Assembly (NCBI GenBank): GCA_902491575.1 | Contig: CABUID010000006.1 | Location: 32,967-96,966, forward strand | DNA length: 64,000 bases | DNA from: an uncultured Bacillota bacterium | GTDB taxonomy: Bacteria; Bacillota_I; Bacilli_A; RFN20; CAG-631 | Direction of reading: 5' to 3' | Part shown: in pieces, positions 37,218-44,423 of the stretch | Layout of the letters: the number at the start of each line of letters is the position of its first letter | Position numbering within the stretch: position 1 is the first letter of the stretch | Made by a program: the position numbers and the translations under genes | The notes under the pieces: model-generated | The model's input: the letters and a program-made list of their open reading frames with translations, nothing else | Told to the model about the DNA's origin: nothing | Database searches by the model: none

Positions 37218-37621
37218 AGATATTTTTTTAAAATAATACATATTTTGAATTGGATAAATTCTAATTTTCCTAACTGCACATTTTATATTTTCAAACAACA
37301 AAATAGAGTTTTTTTCAAAAAACGATAGATGTTTGCATTTGTATCAAAATTATTAAGAACATATAGGTTTGATACAATGAAAATTGAGTAGATTTTCAAG
37401 TATCAATTCTTTCTGATTTACTCGGTCTAATTTTTGAGATTAAGTTCAATTTAAGATCCCATAGGATACAATCGTTGTTGGACTAAAAATTTTTTAGAAG
37501 AACAGTATCAAGCAAGTTCGTGTCACATATAGAAAAAGGATTTATTGAGAAAATAGGAACAAAAAAAGATTGGAAAATTATCAAATAAAAAGATTAATTT
37601 AAAAAGGAAGTGAAATAGTAG
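37218..37621. other. Gene-free stretch with repeat copy and decayed tail
   Basis: It holds the second copy of the 26-bp repeat (37358-37383). An inverted repeat TTGTATCAAA (from about 37339) / TTTGATACAA (ending about 37378) flanks it. Just before the next gene, a short open stretch encoding FVSHIEKGFIEKIGTKKDW resembles the last helix of a winged-helix protein and may be a remnant (weak). Confidence 0.5.
37358..37383. repeat. 26-bp repeat, copy 2 (matches 30835-30860)
   Basis: Identical over 26 bases to 30835-30860. See that entry for the inverted-repeat context. Confidence 0.85.
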
Positions 37622-38059
37622 ATGGAATGGTTTAATTATTATGGATTGATTTTTATGTCATTGGTTATGATTCCAAACATCATTTTTGCCATAAAAAATA
37701 AGAACAATATTCAAAATCAATATCAAAACAAATTAGTTGAAGTTATAGAACAAATAGGACGATATGGATGTATGGTTTTCATGATTTTCAACATTCCATT
37801 TACTTACTTTAATTTTTGGTTTGATTTCGCATTAATCGTTTATCTGTCTATTAATGGCACTCTTTGTTTTGTTTATATTGTTTTTTGGATGATCTGCTGG
37901 AACAAAAATAATTTATTCAAAGCTTTGTCTTTATCTATTGTTCCTTCTGTGATTTTTTTATTCAGTGGAATCTTGCTTGCAAGTATACCTCTTATTGTAT
38001 TTACAGTTTTGTTTGCGATAAGTCATATTCTTATAAGTTATAAAAACGTAAAAATTTAA
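37622..38059 (+). CDS. Small four-helix membrane protein (unknown)
   Basis: 145 residues with four predicted transmembrane helices (about 8-24, 50-72, 76-98 and 108-140) and a short cytoplasmic loop KNKNNIQNQYQNKLVEVIEQ after helix 1. I do not recognise a named family. An AAGGAAG ribosome site lies upstream. It stands alone between two gene-poor gaps. Confidence 0.6.
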   Translation: MEWFNYYGLIFMSLVMIPNIIFAIKNKNNIQNQYQNKLVEVIEQIGRYGCMVFMIFNIPFTYFNFWFDFALIVYLSINGTLCFVYIVFWMICWNKNNLFKALSLSIVPSVIFLFSGILLASIPLIVFTVLFAISHILISYKNVKI

Positions 38060-38200
38060 CGATAAACCTTTTTTAGGAATGAAAGAGAAAATATAGTTTT
38101 ACAAAATAAAGTAGGTTTATTTTTTTGCATTCAGGGTCTTTTTTTGATAAACTAATTTTGTGTATCTAAAAATAATAATTTGAAAGTGAGTTGGAATTTT

Positions 38201-38620
38201 ATGGATTTAAAAAAAATAGAAAAATTTATTGATAAGCAAAAAGTTAGTTTTATAAGTTCTATTGATAATGAGAATTATCCTAATGTTAAAGCAATGCTAA
38301 AACCTAGGAAGCGAAAAGGATTAAAAGAGTTCTATTTTTCTACGAATACTTCCTCTGCGAGAGTAAAGCAATATCTAAAAAATTCTAATGCATGTATATA
38401 CTTTTATCATAAAGGACTCATTAAATATACTGGAGTTATGTTAAAAGGAAATATGGAAGTATTCACTGACCAAGAAACTAAAAATAAGATTTGGAAAACA
38501 GGAGATACAATGTTTTATAAAAAAGGAGTTACTGACCCCGATTATTGTGTCTTAAAATTTACTGCTACAAGTGGTAGATATTATTGTAATTTAAAGACAG
38601 AAAATTTTGATATAGAGTAA
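38201..38620 (+). CDS. Pyridoxamine 5'-phosphate oxidase-family flavin-binding protein
   Basis: About 139 residues with the split-barrel FMN-binding fold: FISSIDNENYPNVKAMLKP (strand pair), FYFSTNTSSARVKQYLKN and ACIYFYHKG, ending in a barrel strand YCVLKFTATSGRYYCNL. Members reduce or bind FMN/F420 or haem; the PNPOx reaction itself is unlikely for this short general form. The ATG at 38201 is a better start than the in-frame TTG at 38180. Confidence 0.8.
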   Translation: MDLKKIEKFIDKQKVSFISSIDNENYPNVKAMLKPRKRKGLKEFYFSTNTSSARVKQYLKNSNACIYFYHKGLIKYTGVMLKGNMEVFTDQETKNKIWKTGDTMFYKKGVTDPDYCVLKFTATSGRYYCNLKTENFDIE

Positions 38621-38652
38621 TTCAACTTCCAATTTAAAAGAGAGAGGTTATT

Positions 38653-38952
38653 ATGGCTACAAAAAAAGAGTATAAAGATTTTGTGTTAGAGCAATTAAGT
38701 TTATTAGATAATATTACTTGTAAATCTATGATGGGCGAATATTTGCTTTATTATAATGGAGTATTATTCGGTGGCATTTATGATAATAGGCTACTTGTTA
38801 AAATTGTTAAGAGCAATAAAAAATTGAATATGAAAGAAGCGATACCTTACACAGCAGCAAAGCCTATGTATTTAGTCGATGAGATAGATAACCGAGAATC
38901 TTTAAAAGAAATAATTATGGATACTTGCAAAGATTTACCAAATAAAAAATAG
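38653..38952 (+). CDS. TfoX/Sxy N-terminal domain protein
   Basis: 99 residues matching the TfoX_N fold: SMMGEYLLYYNGVLFGGIYDNRLLVK and YTAAKPMYLVDEIDNRE. In Gammaproteobacteria Sxy/TfoX activates competence; stand-alone N-terminal domains in Firmicutes have unknown function. It has an AGAGAGG ribosome site and follows the PNPOx-like gene by 32 bases, probably in the same transcript. Confidence 0.82.
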   Translation: MATKKEYKDFVLEQLSLLDNITCKSMMGEYLLYYNGVLFGGIYDNRLLVKIVKSNKKLNMKEAIPYTAAKPMYLVDEIDNRESLKEIIMDTCKDLPNKK

Positions 38953-39355
38953 TATTTGAATTTTTCTATTGAACAGTTTTGAACTGTGAAAACCCTTGAA
39001 AATACTGGTTTTTTGCAGATTGCAACACTTAAAGCAACATTGATTGTTGACGCTTTGACGCCCAAATGGTGCCCGGATTTCCTATGATGCTATAAAACGA
39101 TATGGGCAGATATAATAAAAAACATATTATGATAGGGCGAACGCGCTCGTTGTTTTCGTTCTCTTGTTTGTTACATGAGCAGAGGTAGGCGCGCTCGTCA
39201 ACGGCGGGCAAAGCCCGTTTATCTTGACAGTTGATGAGGGGGGGCTGGCTCTGCTACTTCGTACAAATAAGGAAAGTAATAGAAAAATCTATATATGGGT
39301 GCTATAATATAAAGATACAAAGCGGGAAATTTGAATTTACGGAGGGATCCTCATT
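38953..39355. other. Gene-free segment with markedly higher GC
   Basis: From about 39030 to 39255 the composition rises to roughly half G+C, against about 30% around it. CGCGCTCGT occurs twice (39142-39150, 39190-39198) and CGGGC-AAA-GCCCG forms a tight hairpin (39205-39217). No credible gene was found. With the following MazG gene, which is also less AT-rich, it looks like DNA from another genome. Confidence 0.65.
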
Positions 39356-39703
39356 ATGAAAATGACTATAGAAGAACTGGAAGCATATTTACTTGACCAT
39401 TACAGTAATGGTGGAGTCGACCAGAGTTTATTTATGAAACTTGTAGAAGAAATTGGCGAGGTTGCAGAAGTCCTGAATAAAAAAGTTGGCAGAAAGTTTT
39501 CTAGCGGTGAAGATTTACGGGCTCAACTAGGCAATGAACTAGCGGATGTGATACATTACGCTATTGCCATAGCTGCATTGAATGGTCTTGATATGAATGA
39601 AGTCATTATAGAAAAGGATAAAGTAGCTTCCGTAAAATACAATCATAGAACGAATTTGGAACAGTTCATTGTTGATAGGAGAAATAGAAATTTGAACAAT
39701 TAA
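39356..39703 (+). CDS. MazG-like nucleotide pyrophosphohydrolase
   Basis: 115 residues. The all-alpha NTP-PPase motif is visible: LVEEIGEVAEVLNK (E-E-x-x-E) near residue 25 and GNELADVIHYAIAIA (E-x-x-D) near 60, the four Mg-coordinating acids. It would hydrolyse (d)NTPs to (d)NMP and pyrophosphate, cleaning the nucleotide pool. A GGAGGGATCC ribosome region precedes the start. Its GC content is noticeably higher than that of its neighbours, so it was probably acquired. Confidence 0.85.
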   Translation: MKMTIEELEAYLLDHYSNGGVDQSLFMKLVEEIGEVAEVLNKKVGRKFSSGEDLRAQLGNELADVIHYAIAIAALNGLDMNEVIIEKDKVASVKYNHRTNLEQFIVDRRNRNLNN

Positions 39704-39788
39704 ATTCCAGTTTGATGTGGGTTTGAGATATTCCCAACAAGCAAAAATCTCTCTTTCATTTATAGACGGAAACAAGTGTTTTTTACGG

Positions 39789-39808
39789 AAAGGGTACCCC
39801 TTTCCTAT
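39789..39808. other. GGAAAGGGTACCCCTTTCC palindrome
   Basis: A near-perfect inverted repeat (GGAAAGG / CCTTTCC around GTACC) lies downstream of the MazG gene, with further CGGAA repeats around it. It could be a terminator without a T-run or the edge of the imported cassette. Confidence 0.5.
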
Positions 39809-39885
39809 GCTTACTACGGAACTTTTCGTAATTTAGTTTCTTGATTAATTGAAATTCATATTATTTTTTATTATTGACTTAAACT

Positions 39886-40056
39886 ATGGAAAAATTAGAA
39901 CTAGAAAAAAACTGGGATAAAGTATTTTCTAAAAGTAGTCAAGTTAATCATAGAAAGATAACACTTCATAATCGTTATGGAATAACTTTAGTAGCTGACT
40001 TATATGAGCCAAAAGAGCAAAAGGATAAATTGTATTTCCTATCTCATTATTGTTAA
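39886..40056 (+). pseudogene. Truncated alpha/beta-hydrolase (dienelactone hydrolase-like) N-terminus
   Basis: 56 codons: MEKLELEKNWDKVFSKS then HNRYGITLVADLYEPKEQKD. This is the start of the secreted-type dienelactone/alpha-beta hydrolase family, whose members are about 300 residues. The nucleophile elbow and the rest are missing after a stop at 40054. Such hydrolases often sit beside HxlR and SDR genes, as here. Confidence 0.65.
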
Positions 40057-40085
40057 AATAAATAGTATCTAAAAGGTAACTATAC

Positions 40086-40097
40086 CACTAATTAGTG
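40086..40097. promoter_or_regulatory. Palindrome upstream of SDR gene
   Basis: CACTAATTAGTG is a perfect 12-bp palindrome about 100 bases before the SDR gene and directly followed by GCGTACTTTACG. It is a candidate operator for the HxlR regulator downstream or a related one. Confidence 0.4.
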
Positions 40098-40194
40098 CGT
40101 ACTTTACGAAAAAAAACACCTCTTTTATAATAAAAATGTAATTAAAGAATGACATAGATGATTCTTTATTACAATCAATAAGGAGGAAAAAAAG

Positions 40195-40824
40195 ATGAAA
40201 ATAGCAGTAGTTGGATCAAATGGAAGAGTTGGATCATTAGTTGTTAAAGAAGCTTTAAATAGAGGCTTTGAGGTAACAGGTATAGCAGAAGGGAATAATC
40301 TTACGAAAGGAATTACCTTCATCCAAAAAAATGCTTTCGATTTAAGCAAAGATGATTTATGTTGTTTTGATGCTGTGGTGGATGCTGTGGGAGGATGGAC
40401 ACCTGAAACCATTCCAAATATCACGAATGTTATGAATTATTTAGCAGAGATTTTAACAGGGACAAAAACAAGATTAATAGTCGTAGGTGGTGCTGGTAGT
40501 TTGTTTGTAAATAAAGAAAAAACGATTACAGTGGATATGGGAAAAGATTTCCCTGATGATTGGAAACCTTTATCTGCTGCGCATGGTAAAGGATTAAAAA
40601 CTTTAAGAAATACAACAGATTTAAATTGGACATATATTTCACCAGCATGCGATTTCATTGCAGATGGTGAAAGAACAGGTTATTATAAACTTGGCGGCGA
40701 AGAACTAATTTTCAATCATAAGGGCGAAAGTAATATCTCTTACGCTGATTATGCTATCGCTTTAGTGGATGTAATTGAAAGTGGAAAATTCAATAAAGAA
40801 AGAATTAGTGTCGTTTCGAAGTAG
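40195..40824 (+). CDS. NAD(P)H-binding SDR-like oxidoreductase (YwnB-like)
   Basis: 209 residues with a Rossmann fold: MKIAVVGSNGRVGSLVVKEA (G-x-x-G-x-x-G) at the start, VDAVGGW near residue 65 and LIVVGGAGSLF near 99. No classical YxxxK catalytic pair is evident, so it belongs with atypical SDRs (NmrA/YwnB-like), which sense or reduce NAD(P)-linked substrates. A strong GGAGG site precedes the start. The HxlR regulator follows in the same direction, a common pairing in quinone/electrophile response. Confidence 0.85.
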   Translation: MKIAVVGSNGRVGSLVVKEALNRGFEVTGIAEGNNLTKGITFIQKNAFDLSKDDLCCFDAVVDAVGGWTPETIPNITNVMNYLAEILTGTKTRLIVVGGAGSLFVNKEKTITVDMGKDFPDDWKPLSAAHGKGLKTLRNTTDLNWTYISPACDFIADGERTGYYKLGGEELIFNHKGESNISYADYAIALVDVIESGKFNKERISVVSK

Positions 40825-40840
40825 TTGAATGGAGTAACTT

Positions 40841-40868
40841 ATGGTATACTATAAAAAAATAATACCAT
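40841..40868. promoter_or_regulatory. Inverted-repeat operator upstream of hxlR-type gene
   Basis: ATGGTAT (40841-40847) and ATACCAT (40862-40868) are perfect inverted repeats 14 bases apart. They include a TATACT -10-like box and lie just before the ribosome site of the HxlR gene, as expected for autoregulation. Confidence 0.6.
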
Positions 40869-40881
40869 GGAGGTGCTCATA

Positions 40882-41211
40882 ATGGATAGTAAAATTCATG
40901 CTTGTCCTGTACAAACTTGTTTAAATTTCATTGCTGATAAATGGAAAGTATTAATTATTAGAGATTTAATGAATGGAACGAAAAGATTTAGTGAGTTAAA
41001 GAAATCTTTATCTCCGATTACTCAAAAAATGTTAACACAACAATTAAGAGAAATGGAAGAAGATGGATTAGTTCATCGAGAGGTATATCCTGTAGTACCA
41101 CCAAAAGTTGAATATTCTTTAACAAAATTTGGTTTATCATTATCGCCAGTAATCGATTCAATGAAAAAATGGGGTCTAGAATATCAGAAAAATAACAAGG
41201 AGTTTGAGTAA
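40882..41211 (+). CDS. HxlR-family transcriptional regulator
   Basis: About 109 residues with the HxlR winged helix: a Cys near the N-terminus (HACPVQTCLNFIADKWK), FSELKKSLSPITQKMLTQQL as recognition helix, and wing HREVYPVVPPKVEYSLT. In B. subtilis YodB/CatR a conserved Cys at this N-terminal position senses diamide and quinones; Cys6 and Cys10 here could do the same. The start at 40882 follows GGAGG at 8 bases. Confidence 0.9.
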   Translation: MDSKIHACPVQTCLNFIADKWKVLIIRDLMNGTKRFSELKKSLSPITQKMLTQQLREMEEDGLVHREVYPVVPPKVEYSLTKFGLSLSPVIDSMKKWGLEYQKNNKEFE

Positions 41212-41350
41212 CATCGAACTCTTTTTATTTTATAATCATCGATTTAAATTTCAATCCATTGTGTGATACAATATTTATTAATATGAAATGAATAGAAAAA
41301 ATGGATAATCATCTAACAATTGAAAAAAGTTAAATTATGATAAAGGAGCG

Positions 41351-42631
41351 ATGAAAATGTCATTTAAACAAAATATGTTGCGCGGTTTAGGAAAATGTCA
41401 TATTGAAATAATGAATTCGAATGATAAAGATAAATTTAAAAAAGATGTTTTATATGGTGCATTGAATTCTATTTCATATGATACTTTTTTCGAAGGAACG
41501 AAAAGTTGGTACGTATACGATTTAATTTTAAATTTTCAAGATAAAGATTTTTTTGAAAATAAAATTATAGAAAAAATAGAAAGTAAAAAGAATATTTGCA
41601 TAAGACGATTTAATCACTTAACCAATCTTTTAAGTCAATTTGCTTATGATGGTAGTAAAAAAAGCAAAAATGCATTGGAAAGGCAATATTGCTTATTATT
41701 CAGTAAGAAAAGATTTGCCTCAAGTGATTATGAAAAACTTTGTAATCTTTTATTTATTTTCGCTGATTTATACGGTAATAAAAGAGTAGATAAAATCATG
41801 GACGATATTTATGCCTATAAATTAAAACATCCATCTTTTGATGTGACAAATGTATGGTATATTCAATCCATGATTTATAACATTGACAAACATTTTATAA
41901 ATAAACTAAAGTTATACTTTCCTGAATTCGATTTTGATTCTAACAACAATATGATTCCATTAAAAATGAAAGATAATATTAATATGGAAGATATTCGACA
42001 ATCTGAAATATCCGATTTACCTTTATTAGTGATGAATATCAATAAGATATATCAAAACGAACTTTTAAAATATTTACTAGAAATTAAAGATAAAGAAAGA
42101 AGTATAGCAATGCTTAAAAGGTTAAATGTTTCAAATCAATTATTCAATGATAATATAGAATTATTATTCGCTTTAATCGATAAATTTGATAATCAACATA
42201 AAGGGATCGTATTAGATTTTTTTGCAAGACATAAAAGTAAAAAGTTAAGAACAATTGCATATCCACTAATAGAAGATCCTTTATTTAAAGAACAAGGCAT
42301 TGAATTGTTAATTGTTAATCATAAAAAAGAAGATGATGATTTTCTTTATCAATACTTTCAATCGGTAAAATTTCAATTTCGAGATTACAAATCACATTTA
42401 TATGTTTCACATATTATTAAGTATTTTCATTGTAAAGGAACAGACGAAAGAATAAAGCATTTATTAATTGATTATTATGAACACAATTATTGCTCTTATT
42501 GTAGAAAAGAAATTGTTGAATTATTAGCAAAATTCGGTATGTTATCTTATGAAATTATAAATGAAATGCAATATGATTGTAATGAGGATATAAGAAAAAT
42601 GGCAAAAAAAAGATTAAATAATAGTAGATGA
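41351..42631 (+). CDS. Helical-repeat protein (unknown)
   Basis: 426 residues, no recognised family. The sequence is almost all helix, rich in Lys, Ile, Asn and Phe, with HEAT-like features in the last 200 residues: MLKRLNVSNQLFNDN, the KLRTIAYPLIEDPLFKEQG step and the C-terminal EDIRKMAKKRLNN. There is no signal peptide or membrane segment. A GGAG ribosome site lies upstream. It is probably a scaffold protein; its role is unknown. Confidence 0.6.
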   Translation: MKMSFKQNMLRGLGKCHIEIMNSNDKDKFKKDVLYGALNSISYDTFFEGTKSWYVYDLILNFQDKDFFENKIIEKIESKKNICIRRFNHLTNLLSQFAYDGSKKSKNALERQYCLLFSKKRFASSDYEKLCNLLFIFADLYGNKRVDKIMDDIYAYKLKHPSFDVTNVWYIQSMIYNIDKHFINKLKLYFPEFDFDSNNNMIPLKMKDNINMEDIRQSEISDLPLLVMNINKIYQNELLKYLLEIKDKERSIAMLKRLNVSNQLFNDNIELLFALIDKFDNQHKGIVLDFFARHKSKKLRTIAYPLIEDPLFKEQGIELLIVNHKKEDDDFLYQYFQSVKFQFRDYKSHLYVSHIIKYFHCKGTDERIKHLLIDYYEHNYCSYCRKEIVELLAKFGMLSYEIINEMQYDCNEDIRKMAKKRLNNSR

Positions 42632-42709
42632 ATTTTAAAGATTTTAACGATAAAATAAATTATAGTATATAAAAAATGGAAACTTGTTAATAGAAATGGA
42701 GATATTCAG

Positions 42710-43363
42710 ATGAATAAAATTGAAGCAATTAAAGCAAGACATAGTGTTCGCCAATATTTAGAAAAGCCGATTGAAGATAGGGTTTTAGATGAAATTAATA
42801 GTGAAATAGATAAATGTAATTTAGAAAGTGGATTACATATTCAATTCGTCGTTAATGAGCGAAAAGCATTCGATAGTTTTATGGCGCATTATGGAAAATT
42901 CACGGGAGTAAAAAACTATATCGTTTTAGTAGGTAAGAAAACAAAAAAACTGGATGAGTTATGTGGTTACTATGGGGAAAGAATTGTTTTAAAAGCACAG
43001 CAATTAGGATTAAATAGTTGTTGGGTAGCAATGACGTATAAGAAAATACCCTCAGCATTTGTTATCGATGAAGGCGAGAAACTAACAGCTGTTATCGCAC
43101 TAGGTTATGGTAAAACTCAAGGAGTTTCTCACAAAATAAAATCCATTGAACAAGTAAGTAATATTTCAAATGATACACCAGATTGGTTTAAAAAAGGTGT
43201 TGAATTAGCATTATTAGCACCAACCGCTATGAATCAACAAAAGTTTAAATTTATTTATGAAAAAGATGAAGTGAAGATAAAAGCCGGAGTGGGTATTTAT
43301 TGTAAAGTTGATTTGGGAATAGTGAAATACCATTTTGAAACGGGTGCTAATAAAAAAATATAA
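42710..43363 (+). CDS. Nitroreductase-family protein (TM1586-like)
   Basis: 217 residues. FMN-binding nitroreductase landmarks are IKARHSVRQYLEKP (near residue 6), a mid-helix QQLGLNSCWVAMTYKKIP and the second FMN segment ALLAPTAMNQQ near 165. The internal repeat of two half-domains suggests the monomeric TM1586-type. It would reduce nitroaromatics or quinones with NAD(P)H. It joins the other flavin enzymes of this stretch. Confidence 0.82.
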   Translation: MNKIEAIKARHSVRQYLEKPIEDRVLDEINSEIDKCNLESGLHIQFVVNERKAFDSFMAHYGKFTGVKNYIVLVGKKTKKLDELCGYYGERIVLKAQQLGLNSCWVAMTYKKIPSAFVIDEGEKLTAVIALGYGKTQGVSHKIKSIEQVSNISNDTPDWFKKGVELALLAPTAMNQQKFKFIYEKDEVKIKAGVGIYCKVDLGIVKYHFETGANKKI

Positions 43364-43425
43364 ATAGGAACAGATTAAAATAAGAATTTAGTGAATAATT
43401 TGATAAAATGATGAGAGGGAAATTT

Positions 43426-44289
43426 ATGTTATATTTAAAAGAATTTGTGTTATTAACGGAAGATATGGAATATAATCTAATATTAAATGAAAAAAGAAGA
43501 ATATATAACAATGTTTATCCTTGTAATATTTTTACTACTAAATCGTTTCGAAACATTACTTTTTCGCCAATAACTCTCTTTTATGGTGAAAATGGTAGTG
43601 GTAAAACCACTTTATTACACATTATTGGCAAAAAAATAGGAGCAGAAGCAAGAAAAAGTATGAACAAAGGAAAATATTTTGATGATTATGTTGCTTCTTG
43701 TTCCTGTAATATTGTAAACACAGAAAGTTTAGAAGAAATAAAAGTTGTTTCGAGCGATGATGTTTTTGATTATTTATTAGATGTAGAAGCAATCAACTCA
43801 CATATTAACAGAAAAAAAGAAGAAATCTGTGAAGAATATCTTAAATACAAGTATAATTCATCTTCTGATTTTTATAATCATTATGATGAATTAAAAAATA
43901 AAGTTGCAGCTAATAGTCAAACAATGTCTAAATTTACAAGAGATAGAATAGGCAATAATAATATTATTAGCCATTCAAATGGAGAGACTGCATTATTGTA
44001 TTGGGAAAGAGCTATAAAAGAAAACGGAATTTATATTTTAGATGAACCCGAAAATAGTCTGTCAGCTTCCAATATATTAAAGCTAAAAAAATTTATTGAA
44101 GATTCCATGCGTTTTTTCAATTGTCAATTTATTATTTCGACACATTCGCCATTTTTATTATCCATAGGAGGAGCCACTATTTATGATTTAGATAGTGAAC
44201 CTGTTTCAATAAGAAGATGGACAGAATTAGAAAATGTAAAAGTATATTATCAATTTTTCTTAAATCACAAAAATGAATTTGATGAATGA
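43426..44289 (+). CDS. AAA_21/AAA_15-type ABC-like ATPase
   Basis: About 287 residues. Walker A GENGSGKT is at residues 54-61. A short coiled insert is followed by signature-like SHSNGETALLYWERA, Walker B GIYILDEPENSLS and switch FIISTHSPFLLS. This soluble SMC/ABC-like ATPase group includes OLD-related and retron- or nuclease-associated ATPases, but no nuclease gene is adjacent. The start at 43426 is chosen for GAGGG at 6 bases; the upstream ATGs lack a site. Confidence 0.8.
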   Translation: MLYLKEFVLLTEDMEYNLILNEKRRIYNNVYPCNIFTTKSFRNITFSPITLFYGENGSGKTTLLHIIGKKIGAEARKSMNKGKYFDDYVASCSCNIVNTESLEEIKVVSSDDVFDYLLDVEAINSHINRKKEEICEEYLKYKYNSSSDFYNHYDELKNKVAANSQTMSKFTRDRIGNNNIISHSNGETALLYWERAIKENGIYILDEPENSLSASNILKLKKFIEDSMRFFNCQFIISTHSPFLLSIGGATIYDLDSEPVSIRRWTELENVKVYYQFFLNHKNEFDE

Positions 44290-44423
44290 TTTTTTTATAG
44301 AGGATAATAAGATTTAAAGTGTTCAGCAAATTACGAGTAAATGGAAAAATGATAGGAAATTTCCTGTAAATATAGATTTCTTTTTATCTCTTGATTATAA
44401 TGAAAAAAAAGGAGAAATAAAAT

